A stretch of 64,000 nucleotides of DNA from Streptomyces cyanogenus (GTDB taxonomy: Bacteria; Actinomycetota; Actinomycetes; Streptomycetales; Streptomycetaceae), in NCBI RefSeq assembly GCF_017526105.1, contig NZ_CP071839.1, positions 4,146,001-4,210,000 on the forward strand, read 5' to 3'. Within the stretch, counting starts at the first letter, position 1; each line of letters starts with the position of its first letter. The notes under the pieces were generated by a model that saw only the letters and a list, made by a program, of their open reading frames with translations, did not search any database and was not told the origin of the DNA. The position numbers and the translations under genes are program-made. This document shows, piece by piece, positions 33,794-42,099 of this stretch.

Positions 33794-34281
33794 GGCGGGG
33801 GCTGGTCCGGCCTGGGCAGGGTGCGCAGGCGCTCGATCTGGGCCTGGCCGAGGTCGTGCGCCCGGCGCATGTGCCGGGTGATCGCCCTCAGCTCGTCCTC
33901 GCTGTGGTCGTCCAGCAGGGTCTGCCAGGTCCGGCCGAGGTCGTCCCACAGCGCGGTGACCCGGGCGAGGCGCTCGGGGACCGGGGTGACCAGCACACGG
34001 CGGCGGTCGTGCCGGTCGGGGGTGCGGACGACGTAGCCGCCGCGTTCCAGGCGGTCCACGAGGCGGGTGGCCGAGCCGGTGGTGAGGCCGGTCCGGTCGG
34101 CGATCTGCCGGACGGTGAGCGGTTCCGGCTCGGCGGTCAGCAGGCTCAGGCACTGCACGTCGGTCGGGTGCAGCCCGAGGTGGTCGGCGACGGCCTGGTT
34201 GAACAGGACGTACCCGGCCAGGTAGCGCCGGGACTCCAGGGCCAGCTCCTCGTAGAGGCGGGTCCGGTCGGGGTCGGTCAC
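33748..34281 (-). CDS. MarR-family transcriptional regulator
   Basis: A 177-residue winged-helix regulator: PLTVRQIADRTGLTTGSATRLVDRLERGGYV is the DNA-recognition part and DRHDRRRVLVTP the wing. The C-terminal 20 residues are Gly/Ser/Pro repeats encoded by the strand opposite the kinase's Pro/Glu tail. The GTG start has AAGGAG 7 nt upstream. It is divergent from an NmrA-like reductase gene, and two palindromes in between are likely its operators. Confidence 0.88.
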   Translation of the reverse strand: MTDPDRTRLYEELALESRRYLAGYVLFNQAVADHLGLHPTDVQCLSLLTAEPEPLTVRQIADRTGLTTGSATRLVDRLERGGYVVRTPDRHDRRRVLVTPVPERLARVTALWDDLGRTWQTLLDDHSEDELRAITRHMRRAHDLGQAQIERLRTLPRPDQPPPQPAGASGGSGGSGG

Positions 34282-34305
34282 GGCGGGGCTCCTTCCCGAA
34301 AATCA

Positions 34306-34351
34306 CTGCGCGGCGCAGCGAACTGTGGCTAGTCTGCTGCGTGGCGCAGCA
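34306..34351. promoter_or_regulatory. Two MarR-type operators in a divergent promoter
   Basis: CTGCGC-G-GCGCAG (34306-34318) and TGCTGCG-TGG-CGCAGCA (34335-34351) are perfect inverted repeats sharing a GCGCAG core. A TAGTCT hexamer at 34330-34335 could be the -10 of the NmrA-like gene and would be covered by the second site. Their position between the MarR gene and its divergent neighbour fits autoregulation. Confidence 0.7.
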
Positions 34352-34391
34352 AATGCGTCACACAGCAATGCTATCGACCCGGGGGAGAACC

Positions 34392-35258
34392 ATGCTCACC
34401 ATCGCCGTCACCGGCGCCACCGGCGCCCAGGGCGGGGCCACCGCCCGCGCCGCCCTGGCCGCCGGCCACCGCGTCCGCGCCCTGGCCCGCCGCCCCGACG
34501 CACCCGCCGCCACGGCCCTGCGCGACCTGGGCGCCGAGGTCCGGCACGCCGACTTCGACGACCCCGCCTCCCTCGGCACCGCGCTGGCCGGCGCCGACGC
34601 GCTCTTCGCGGTGACCACCCCGTTCGGCACCGGCACCGCCACGGAGATCCGGCAGGGCACGGCCCTGGTGGACGCGGCGGCCGGTGCCCGGCTCGGCCAT
34701 GTCGTCCTCACCTCGGCCGCCCACGCCGACCGCGGCACCGGCATCCCGCACTACGAGAGCAAGTGGGCGGTCGAACAGCACCTGCGCGCCTCCGGCCTGC
34801 CCTGGACCGTGATCGCCCCGGCCGCGTTCATGGACAACTACGCGAGCGGCTGGACCCTCGACGGGCTGCGCACCGGCGTCTTCGCCTGGCCCATGCCGGC
34901 CGGCCGGCCGCTCACCCTCGTCCCCGCCGCCGACATCGGTGCGTTCGCCGCGCTGGTTCTCGGGCGCCGGGACGACTTCGCGGGCCACCGCATCGACATC
35001 GCCTCCGACGCACTGACCCCCGCGCAGATCGCGGCCGCCCTCACCACCGCCCTGGGCCGCCCGGTCACCCACCAGGAGGTGCCCCTCGCCCGGGTCCGCG
35101 CCCATTCGGCCGATCTCGCGGCGATGTTCGCCTACTTCACCGACGCCGGTCTCGACGTCGACGTGGCCGGCCTGCGCCGCGCCCACCCGGAGGTCGGCTG
35201 GCACACCTTCACGCAATGGGCGCACGGCCAGGACTGGGAGGCGCTGCTGGGCGAGTAG
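34392..35258 (+). CDS. NmrA-like NAD(P)-binding reductase
   Basis: A 288-residue atypical short-chain dehydrogenase. It starts with a Rossmann motif GATGAQGGAT and continues with ARRPDAPAA, DLGAEVRHADFDDPASL and an extended substrate domain with HYESKWAVEQHLRASGLPWTVIAPAAFMDNY. Family members act as NADPH-linked reductases, isomerases or redox sensors. The ATG follows GGGGGAG by 5-6 nt; a GTG 17 codons upstream is less likely. Probably the regulated target of the divergent MarR protein. Confidence 0.85.
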   Translation: MLTIAVTGATGAQGGATARAALAAGHRVRALARRPDAPAATALRDLGAEVRHADFDDPASLGTALAGADALFAVTTPFGTGTATEIRQGTALVDAAAGARLGHVVLTSAAHADRGTGIPHYESKWAVEQHLRASGLPWTVIAPAAFMDNYASGWTLDGLRTGVFAWPMPAGRPLTLVPAADIGAFAALVLGRRDDFAGHRIDIASDALTPAQIAAALTTALGRPVTHQEVPLARVRAHSADLAAMFAYFTDAGLDVDVAGLRRAHPEVGWHTFTQWAHGQDWEALLGE

Positions 35259-35324
35259 CCACCCGGAGTCGCGGCAACCTTCCCGCACCCCGCGGCAACT
35301 GCGGTCCAGCACCCCATCCGGACA

Positions 35325-35600
35325 CCGACTGGAGTCGCCACGGCGAGGAAGCCCGACGGGCCGGGCACGTACGGCACCGGCGGCAGCGCCACCGTCGCCG
35401 TGGAGGCCGACGACTTCCAGGCCCGCAACCTCAGCATCTCCGACGACTTCGGCGAGGGCGCCCACCAGCTGGACGGACATGAGCGGCTTCTCCTGGAAGG
35501 ACAACCGCTTCGCCGAGGTACGGGAACACCCGCGCGGGCTCCGGCACGGCGAGCGGCGACCGCCCCCGGCTGACCGACGGAAGGCGGTGCCAGGGGGTGT
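35325..35600 (+). pseudogene. Decayed pectinesterase (CE8) remnant
   Basis: Two pieces of a pectin methylesterase remain without a start codon. The first, in frame from about 35325, reads KPDGPGTYGTGGSATVAVEA then DDFQARNLSISDDFGEGAHQ, matching the strand before the catalytic region (typically GTSGSAT..GFTARNLTxxND). The catalytic QDT and D motifs are missing. In another frame from about 35479 comes WKDNRFAE, then after a one-base shift YGNTRAGSG and DRPRLTD, matching the C-terminal FAEYxNxGPGA and RPxLT motifs. So the gene suffered an internal deletion and at least one frameshift. This accounts for most of the 379-bp gap. Confidence 0.75.
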
Positions 35601-35637
35601 GCGGGTGCGACCGGCGTACCCGCACACCCCGCGTGTG

Positions 35638-37422
35638 CTACTGCACGACCGTGATCCGGCCCGTCTTCGGCGGGGCGATCGGGGACGCGGCCGACGAGTT
35701 GGCCGTCAGGTACTTCTCCAGGGCGGACAGGTCGTCCGTGCCGACCAGGTCGCCCGTGCCCTGGCCGAGGGTCGGGAAGCCGTCGCCGCCGCCCGCGAGG
35801 AAGCTGTTGGTGGCGACCCGGTAGGTGGCCGCGGGGTCGACCGGGGCGCCGTTCAGGCGGATGGAGTCGGTGACCACGCGGTCCGCGCCGGACTTGGTGA
35901 GGTCCAGGGTGTAGGTGAGCCCGGCGGACGGCTGGAGGATCTTCGGGGCCGCCGTGTTGACGCCGCTCACCTGCTCCTTGAGCACCTGGATCAGCTGGGC
36001 GCCGGTGAAGTCCTGGAGGTTCACGGTGTTGGCGAACGGCTGCACCGTGAAGCCCTCGGCGTAGGTGACCACGCCGTCGCCCTCGGCGCCCTTGGCCGCG
36101 TAGGTGAGGCCGGCGCGGACCCCGCCGGGGTTCATCAGGGCCAGGCTCGTCCGCGGGTCCAGTTCGCGGCCGTAGGCGAGCTGCGCGTCGGCGATGAGGT
36201 CGCCCATCGGGGACTCGGTGCCGGTGTTGCCGATGTCGGCGGAGATGTAGCCGATGGGGCGGTTGCCGATCGGGGCGGCCAGGGTGTTCCAGCGCGAGAT
36301 CAGGTCGGTCATGTCCGGCGCCTTGGGGACGTCCCGGGTGACCACGTGGTTAGCGGACTTCACCGCCGTACGCGCGATGTCACCGGTGCGGCGGTCGTAC
36401 GTCAGCGTGGTGTCGGTGTAGAGACGGCCGAAGGAGGCCGCCGAGGTCACCATGCGGGGGCGGCCCGACGGGTCGGGGACCGTGCAGACGTACGCCTGGT
36501 GGGTGTGGCCGGTGACCAGGGCGTCCACCGCCGGGGTCACGTTCTTGGCGATGTCCACGATCGGGCCGGAGATGCCGCTGCCGGCGCCCGGGGAGTCGCA
36601 GTCGTAGTTGTAGGAGCCGGAGGCCGGGTAGCCGCCCTCGTGGATCAGGGCCACGATCGACTGCACGCCCTGGCGCTGGAGCACCTTGGCGTACTTGTTG
36701 ATGGTCTCGGCCTCGTCCTTGAAGCTCAGGCCCTTGACGCCGTCGGCGGAGACGATGCCCGGGGTGCCCTCCAGCGTGACCCCGATGAAGCCGATCCTGA
36801 CGTCCTTCTTCTTCCAGACCCAGTACGGCTTCAGGATCGGCTTGCCGGTCTTGTCGTCCTGGACGTTCGCGGCCAGGTACGGGAAGTCGGCGCCCTCGAA
36901 CTCCTGGTCCGTGTAGCAGCCGTCCTTCGGGTGGCAGCCGCCGTTCTGCAGGCGGGCCAGCTCCTTCGCGCCCTCGTCGAACTCGTGGTTGCCGACCGAG
37001 GTGACGTCCAGGTCCAGCTTGTTCAGCGCCTCGACGGTGGGCTCGTCGTGGAAGAGGCCCGACAGCAGCGGAGAGGCGCCGACCAGGTCGCCGCCCGCCG
37101 CGGTGATCGAGTACGGGTGGCCCTGGCGGGCCTGGCGGAGGTGGGTCGCGAGGTACTCGACGCCGCCCGCGTCGATCGTCTTCGTCGTGCCGTCCGGCTG
37201 GAGTTCGGTGACCCGGCCGGAGGACCCCGACGGGGGCTCCAGGTTGCCGTGCAGGTCGTTGAAGGAGAGCAGCTGGACGTCCTGGTAGCGGCCCGGCCGG
37301 TGGTGGCTCTCGTGCGCGTCCGCCGGGAGGGCGGCGGTCAGGGCGCCCGCCGTGGCGAGGACGGCTGCGCTCGCGAGGAGGGCGTGGGTACGACGTCTGG
37401 TGCGCCGGGGCGCGGCTGGCAT
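35638..37422 (-). CDS. Secreted 5'-nucleotidase/metallophosphatase (UshA-like)
   Basis: A 594-residue exported enzyme. A signal peptide (about 1-36, ending ADAHESHH) is followed by a metallophosphatase domain with FNDLHGNLE, GGDLVGASPLLSG, VGNHEFDEG and VTGHTHQAY, which bind two metal ions. The C-terminal 5'-nucleotidase domain contains NPGGVRAGL and FLAGGGDGFPTLG. It releases phosphate and nucleosides from extracellular nucleotides. AGGGGGG lies 5 nt before the ATG. Genes of this kind are often under PhoP control, but I found no convincing PHO box upstream. Confidence 0.92.
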   Translation of the reverse strand: MPAAPRRTRRRTHALLASAAVLATAGALTAALPADAHESHHRPGRYQDVQLLSFNDLHGNLEPPSGSSGRVTELQPDGTTKTIDAGGVEYLATHLRQARQGHPYSITAAGGDLVGASPLLSGLFHDEPTVEALNKLDLDVTSVGNHEFDEGAKELARLQNGGCHPKDGCYTDQEFEGADFPYLAANVQDDKTGKPILKPYWVWKKKDVRIGFIGVTLEGTPGIVSADGVKGLSFKDEAETINKYAKVLQRQGVQSIVALIHEGGYPASGSYNYDCDSPGAGSGISGPIVDIAKNVTPAVDALVTGHTHQAYVCTVPDPSGRPRMVTSAASFGRLYTDTTLTYDRRTGDIARTAVKSANHVVTRDVPKAPDMTDLISRWNTLAAPIGNRPIGYISADIGNTGTESPMGDLIADAQLAYGRELDPRTSLALMNPGGVRAGLTYAAKGAEGDGVVTYAEGFTVQPFANTVNLQDFTGAQLIQVLKEQVSGVNTAAPKILQPSAGLTYTLDLTKSGADRVVTDSIRLNGAPVDPAATYRVATNSFLAGGGDGFPTLGQGTGDLVGTDDLSALEKYLTANSSAASPIAPPKTGRITVVQ

Positions 37423-37625
37423 GGGACCCCCCTGTGGGTCGGCTGTGGTGGCTCGGCGCAGCCTAAGGTCAACGCGCGTAGCACGACAGGGGGTTCGTGG
37501 TTACATCCTGGTTTCCCTTTGCCGGCGGCCCGGGTGTTCCGTCACCGGCTGCCCGGGTTTCCTTGCCCGTTCCGTGCGGCCGGTGCGCCGGGACTTCGCC
37601 CCGGCCGCCCCGTACTCTCGTACGC

Positions 37626-38552
37626 ATGAGCAGCGACGACTCCGTACGGGGCTTTCCCGCCCGCTCCATCGAGACCACTGCGGCGCTCACCCCGGACCGG
37701 GCCGAGGCCGTCCTGAGCCTGATCGGCGAGGCCGCCCGGGTGGACGGGCAGCAGCCGGTGTCCGAGCAGGGCCGGCTGCAGCTGCGCGGCGGGGCCCGGG
37801 AGGGCGTCTCGCATCTGCTGCTGGCCGTCGACGGCGAACTCGTCGGCTACGCCCAGTTGGAGGACACCGACCCGGTGGAGGCGCCGGCCGCCGAACTGGT
37901 CGTGCACCCCGGGCACCGCGGGCACGGGCACGGGCGGGCGCTGGGCGCGGCCCTGCTCGCCGCCTCCGGCAAGCGGCTGCGGGTGTGGGCGCACGGCGGC
38001 CACCCGGCCGCCCGGCATCTCGCCCAGGTGCTCGGTCTGACCCTGTTCCGTGAACTGCGCCAGATGCGGCTGCCGTTGGCCGGTCTGGAGCTGCCCGAGC
38101 CGACGCTGCCGGAGGGCGTGACGGTCCGCACCTTCGTGCCCGGCAAGGACGACGCGGCCTGGCTCGAGGTGAACGCCGCCGCCTTCGCCCACCACCCCGA
38201 ACAGGGCTCGCTGACCCGGCGCGACCTGGACGACCGCAAGGCCCAGCCGTGGTTCGACCCGGCCGGGTTCTTCCTCGCCGAGCGGCGCGGCGAGCTGATC
38301 GGCTTCCACTGGACCAAGGTGCACGCGGAGGAGGGACTCGGCGAGGTGTACGTCCTCGGGGTGCGGCCCGGCGAGCAGGGCGGCGGTCTCGGCAAGGCCC
38401 TCACCGCCGTCGGCCTGCGCCACCTGGCCGCCCAGCAGGTGCCGACCGCCATGCTCTACGTCGACGCCGACAACAAGGCGGCGGTGTCGGTCTACGAGCG
38501 TCTGGGCTTCACGGTCCACGAGACGGACCTGATGTACCGCACCGAAACCTGA
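37626..38552 (+). CDS. mshD: Mycothiol synthase MshD
   Basis: A 308-residue protein with two GNAT acetyltransferase domains. The first has LVVHPGHRGHGHGRALGAALL; the second has VYVLGVRPGEQGGGLGKAL followed by MLYVDADNKAAVSVYERLGF. It acetylates Cys-GlcN-Ins with acetyl-CoA, the last step of mycothiol synthesis. Length and tandem arrangement fit MshD. TACTCT (37613-37618) ends 7 nt before the ATG, so the mRNA is probably leaderless. A T-tailed hairpin follows the stop. Confidence 0.92.
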   Translation: MSSDDSVRGFPARSIETTAALTPDRAEAVLSLIGEAARVDGQQPVSEQGRLQLRGGAREGVSHLLLAVDGELVGYAQLEDTDPVEAPAAELVVHPGHRGHGHGRALGAALLAASGKRLRVWAHGGHPAARHLAQVLGLTLFRELRQMRLPLAGLELPEPTLPEGVTVRTFVPGKDDAAWLEVNAAAFAHHPEQGSLTRRDLDDRKAQPWFDPAGFFLAERRGELIGFHWTKVHAEEGLGEVYVLGVRPGEQGGGLGKALTAVGLRHLAAQQVPTAMLYVDADNKAAVSVYERLGFTVHETDLMYRTET

Positions 38553-38576
38553 CATCTCCCCCACTCGCGGGAGCAC

Positions 38577-38610
38577 GAGGGGCGGTCGCCTTGACGGCCG
38601 CCCCTCTTTT
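38577..38610 (+). terminator. Intrinsic terminator of mshD
   Basis: GAGGGGCGGTCG and CGGCCGCCCCTC pair over 12 bp (one G-T) around a 6-nt loop and are followed by TTTT. It separates mshD from the GntR-ABC operon. Confidence 0.85.
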
Positions 38611-38613
38611 GCA

Positions 38614-38647
38614 CCACCCTTTCACTACTCAATTAGTGAAAGGGTGG
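38614..38647. promoter_or_regulatory. 14-bp perfect palindrome overlapping the ribosome site of the GntR-ABC operon
   Basis: CCACCCTTTCACTA and TAGTGAAAGGGTGG are perfect inverted arms around a 6-bp AT-rich spacer (ctcaat). The right arm includes the GAAAGGG that serves as ribosome site for the GntR gene 6 bp later. It is the likely autoregulatory operator of the YtrA-type repressor; binding would block the promoter, and the RNA stem could also mask the ribosome site. Confidence 0.8.
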
Positions 38648-38652
38648 ACCCG

Positions 38653-39039
38653 ATGGTCGAGTACCGCATCGACCGGCACAGCGGCGTGGCCACCTATGTG
38701 CAGATCGTCCAGCAGACGAAGCAGGCCCTGCGCATGGGCCTGCTGCGGCCGGGCGACCGGCTGCCCACCGCGCGCGAGGTCGTGGAGGCCACCGCCATCA
38801 ACCCCAACACCGTCCTGAAGGCCTACCGCGAGCTGGAACGCGAGGGCCTGGTGGAGGCCCGCCGCGGCCTCGGCACCTTCGTCCGGCGGTCCCTCGGCAC
38901 CGCCCCCGCGGACTCCCCGCTGCGCACGGAACTGGAGGCCTGGGCGGACCGCGCCCGCGCCGCCGGGCTGGAGCGCGAGGACGTGGCCGCACTCTTCACT
39001 GCCGTACTCGACAAGCACTTCCAGGGAGACCCGACATGA
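38653..39039 (+). CDS. YtrA-type GntR repressor
   Basis: A 128-residue regulator of the short YtrA subfamily: winged helix (ATYVQIVQQTKQALRMGLLRPGDRLPTAREV, INPNTVLKAYRELEREGLV) followed by only about 50 residues of dimerisation helix. YtrA members control ABC transporters encoded in the same operon and often respond to cell-wall antibiotics. The ATG was preferred to a GTG three codons earlier because of ribosome-site spacing. Its stop overlaps the ATPase start (ATGA). Confidence 0.9.
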   Translation: MVEYRIDRHSGVATYVQIVQQTKQALRMGLLRPGDRLPTAREVVEATAINPNTVLKAYRELEREGLVEARRGLGTFVRRSLGTAPADSPLRTELEAWADRARAAGLEREDVAALFTAVLDKHFQGDPT

Positions 39040-39956
39040 GCAGTGACACGGCGTTGAGGGCCGACGCTCTGGGGAAACGGTTCGGCCTCCGGGGCGGCTG
39101 GGCCCTGCGGGACTGCTCGTTCCGGCTGCCCGCCGGGCGCGTGTGCGCGGTCGTCGGCCCCAACGGCGCCGGCAAGTCCACCCTGCTTGCCCTGGCCGCC
39201 GGGCTCACCGCCCCCACCGAGGGCAGCGTGACCGTCCTCGGCACCACCCCGGGCGCCGCCCGCCCCCGGGTCGGCTACACAGCCCAGGACAAGCCGCTGT
39301 ACCCGCAGCTCACCATCGCCGAGACCCTGCGCATGGGCGCCGACCTCAACCCCGGGCGCTGGGACGCCGCCGGCGCCGAGCAGGTCGTCGCGGGCGGCGA
39401 CCTCGACCCCCGGGCCCGCGTCCGCTCCCTCTCCGGCGGGCAGCGCACCCGGGTCGCGCTCGCCCTCGCCCTCGGCAAGCGGCCCGATCTGCTGCTCCTG
39501 GACGAGCCGATGGCCGACCTCGACCCGCTGGCGCGGCACGAGCTGATGGGCACGCTGATGGGGCAGGCCGCCCGGTACGGCACCACCATCGTGATGTCCT
39601 CGCACGTCGTCGCCGAGCTGGAGGACTCCTGCGACCACCTGCTGCTCGTCGGCGGCGGCCGGATCCGGCTGGCCGGGGAGATCGACGACCTGCTCGCCGC
39701 CCACCTGCGGGTGACCGGCGCAGGCGAACCGGCCCGGCTGGAGGCGCACACCGTGATCGAGTCCCGGGTCACCGGCCGTCAGCTCACCGCGCTGATCCGC
39801 CCGGCCGGACCGCTCACCGGCGACTGGCGCACCGCCACGCCCTCCCTGGAGGAACTGGTCCTCGCCCACCTGCGCAACCCCGGCGCCCCCGCACCGACCC
39901 CGGACCAGAACGCCGAGACCGCCCGGAACGCCGAGAACGAGGAGCACGTCGCGTGA
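39036..39956 (+). CDS. ABC transporter ATP-binding protein
   Basis: A 306-residue ATPase: Walker A GPNGAGKST, Q-loop at YTAQDKPLYP, signature LSGGQRTR, Walker B LLLLDEPMADLDP and His switch in MSSHVV. It powers the two permeases encoded immediately downstream. Start and stop codons overlap those of both neighbours by 4 bp, so all four genes are translated as one unit. The C-terminal 50 residues are a low-complexity Ala/Pro/Asn tail. Confidence 0.93.
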   Translation: MSSDTALRADALGKRFGLRGGWALRDCSFRLPAGRVCAVVGPNGAGKSTLLALAAGLTAPTEGSVTVLGTTPGAARPRVGYTAQDKPLYPQLTIAETLRMGADLNPGRWDAAGAEQVVAGGDLDPRARVRSLSGGQRTRVALALALGKRPDLLLLDEPMADLDPLARHELMGTLMGQAARYGTTIVMSSHVVAELEDSCDHLLLVGGGRIRLAGEIDDLLAAHLRVTGAGEPARLEAHTVIESRVTGRQLTALIRPAGPLTGDWRTATPSLEELVLAHLRNPGAPAPTPDQNAETARNAENEEHVA

Positions 39957-40978
39957 CCGCCGCCCTGGGCGTCACCGCCCCGGCCACCCCCGCCCCGCGC
40001 CAGATCCGCTGGCTGCTGCGCCTGCACCGCCCCGCCCTGTGCGCCTGGGCCGTCCTCGTCGCCGGCCTGGCCGGCGCGCTGCTGTGGCTGTGGGGCCCGC
40101 TCACCGAGGCCGCCGCGGCGGCCTGGCACGACTACGACACCACCTGCGCGCGCGGCGGCCCGTGCCGGTACGACCAGGACGCCATCCTGCGCTACAAGGA
40201 CGTGTACCAGTACACGACCACCGCCCTCCTCCTGATCCCGTTCCTGACAGCCGCCTGGGCGGGCGCCTCCCTGACCGGCCGCGAGGTGGAGACGGGCACG
40301 GCACGCCTCGCCTGGACCCAGGGCGTCACCCCGCTCCGCTGGCTCGCCGCCCGGCTCGCGGTCCCGGCCGTCCTGGTCACCGCCGGCACCGGTCTCCTGG
40401 GGATGCTGCACCATGTGGCCTGGTCGGCGGGGCACGGCCGGATCGACACCGCCAAGCCCTGGGAGGACGTGCCCACCTTCTACTCGGGCGGCCCGCTGAT
40501 CGCCGGTCTCGCGCTGGCCGGCCTGCTCCTCGGCGCCCTAGTCGGGCTTCTCGTGGGCCGCTCGCTGGTCGCGCTGTGCGTCTCCGCGCTCTCCGTGGCG
40601 GCGCTGTGGATCGCCGTCCACATCAGCCTGCCCCACCTGTGGCCGGTCTCCACCAGCGTCAGCGGGCGCCGGGGCTTCCCGTCGTACTCGGGCATCAAGG
40701 TCGAGGAGGGCATCGTCACCTCGACCGGCGCCCACCAGCCCGTCTCCTCCTGCACCGTCGACCTCAGTCCGGCCTGCCGCGCCCTCAACGACCACCGCGG
40801 CACCGCCGGCTTCTACATCGACTACCACCCCTACTCCCACCGCTGGCCCCTCCAGCTGGCCACGACCGGCATGCTCCTCGCCGTCGCCGCCCTGCTGGTC
40901 CTCGCCGCGCTGCGGCTGCTGCACCGCCGGACCACGGCGGGCGGCACCGGCGCCGGCCGCGAGGGGCGTGCCGCATGA
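39953..40978 (+). CDS. ABC transporter permease 1
   Basis: A 341-residue membrane protein with about six helices. It carries GREVETGTARLAWTQGVTPLRW after the second helix, a motif shared with the next gene. A large external loop lies between the last two helices (from SVSGRRGFPSYSG to YHPYSHRWPLQL). GTG start overlapping the ATPase stop. Substrate unknown; peptide antibiotics or lipids are typical for YtrA-linked systems. Confidence 0.85.
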   Translation: MTAALGVTAPATPAPRQIRWLLRLHRPALCAWAVLVAGLAGALLWLWGPLTEAAAAAWHDYDTTCARGGPCRYDQDAILRYKDVYQYTTTALLLIPFLTAAWAGASLTGREVETGTARLAWTQGVTPLRWLAARLAVPAVLVTAGTGLLGMLHHVAWSAGHGRIDTAKPWEDVPTFYSGGPLIAGLALAGLLLGALVGLLVGRSLVALCVSALSVAALWIAVHISLPHLWPVSTSVSGRRGFPSYSGIKVEEGIVTSTGAHQPVSSCTVDLSPACRALNDHRGTAGFYIDYHPYSHRWPLQLATTGMLLAVAALLVLAALRLLHRRTTAGGTGAGREGRAA

Positions 40979-41838
40979 GCGCCACCGCGCCGGTCCTGCA
41001 CCGCACCGTGCTGCGGCTGCACCGCACCGCCCTGGCCTGCTGGGCCCTGTTCGTCACGGCCGTGCTCGGCTGGCTGGGGTGGCTGGGCGGGGTCAGCGCC
41101 CCGCACCTCCGACACCTGGAGGCGACCTGCGACCCCGTGCGCGACCTGTGCAACATCCCCTATCTCGGCTGGGTCTACGGCGAACGCCTCGGCTACGTCG
41201 CCTCGCTGATCGGCTACGGCTTCCTCGCCGTCGCCGCCTACGTCGGCGGCGCGCTGATCGGCCGCGAGATGGAGACCGGCACGGCACAGCTGGCCTGGAC
41301 GCAGGGGGTGACGCCCACCCGCTGGCTGGCCGCCAAGCTCGCCGTGCCCGCGCTGGCGCTCACGGCCGGCGACGGCGTCCTGGTGGCCGCCTTCCGCTGG
41401 GGCTGGGCGCCCCACCGCGACCTGCGCCTCGGTGACGACTGGTCCTTCGGCGGCATCTTCCTGGCCCGCGGCCCGGCCACACCGGCGTACGCCCTGTGCG
41501 CCCTGGCGGTCGGCGCGCTCACCGCGCTCTGGCTGCGCCGCGCGCTGCCCACGCTGGCCGTGTCCCTGGGGGCGACGGGGGTGCTCCACCTCGTCCTGGC
41601 CCACGTCCGCCCGTACCTGTGGCCGACGCTCACCCGGACCGAGCCGCACGCGTTCGAGCTGGACAACAGCGCCTGGGAGGTGGAACGGGGCACGACCGCC
41701 GGCGGCGACCACTACGCCACCTACCACCCGCCGTCCCATTTCTGGCCGCTGCACCTGATGGAGACCGGCATCGTGCTGGCCACCGCCGCGCTCGCCACCG
41801 CCTGCGCCTTCGCGCTGGTGCGCCGCCGCACGGCCTGA
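40975..41838 (+). CDS. ABC transporter permease 2, paralogue of permease 1
   Basis: A 287-residue membrane protein related to permease 1: it keeps GREMETGTAQLAWTQGVTPTRWLAAKLAVPAL, nearly identical to the equivalent segment of the upstream gene, and the terminal YHPPSHFWPLHLMETGIVL. The pair probably forms a heterodimeric channel. Its ATG overlaps the previous stop (ATGA). A long hairpin follows. Confidence 0.85.
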   Translation: MSATAPVLHRTVLRLHRTALACWALFVTAVLGWLGWLGGVSAPHLRHLEATCDPVRDLCNIPYLGWVYGERLGYVASLIGYGFLAVAAYVGGALIGREMETGTAQLAWTQGVTPTRWLAAKLAVPALALTAGDGVLVAAFRWGWAPHRDLRLGDDWSFGGIFLARGPATPAYALCALAVGALTALWLRRALPTLAVSLGATGVLHLVLAHVRPYLWPTLTRTEPHAFELDNSAWEVERGTTAGGDHYATYHPPSHFWPLHLMETGIVLATAALATACAFALVRRRTA

Positions 41839-41843
41839 CCCCT

Positions 41844-41885
41844 GCCGCCGTTCGCCCCTCCACGGGGGGAGGGACGAACGGCGGC
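41844..41885 (+). terminator. Terminator of the GntR-ABC operon
   Basis: GCCGCCGTTCG and CGAACGGCGGC form a perfect 11-bp stem, extended inward by CCCCTCC pairing with GGGAGGG. It lies 6 bp after the last permease. Confidence 0.8.
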
Positions 41886-42099
41886 GGCGCCCCGGACGCC
41901 CGTGAGCCGCCCCGCCATATCCCGCACGTCATGTCACCGTAACCATTGATTCAGCCGGGCTTGCGACGCTCGGCGAATGAAGCCCGCCGTGCCAGAGCCT
42001 TCGCCGCCCCCCGAGGGGCCCGCGGGGAACGGGGCCGTGACGCTCCCGCCCGCACGATCCGACGCGCCTGTGTCGCCCGTCGCGCGGAAGAATGGGTTC

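Noticed and set aside
34341..34391. GTG start 17 codons before the NmrA-like gene
   Set aside because: Only 5 nt from the -10 hexamer and it overlaps the operator; the ATG with GGGGGAG is better supported.
37440..37600. PHO-box-like direct repeats between the 5'-nucleotidase and mshD
   Set aside because: The 11-bp units match the consensus at only about 6-7 positions, no better than expected from GC-rich DNA.
41930..41976. Degenerate PHO box upstream of ppk
   Set aside because: One unit (ATTCAGCCGGG) is close, but no second adjacent unit matches, so I did not call it.
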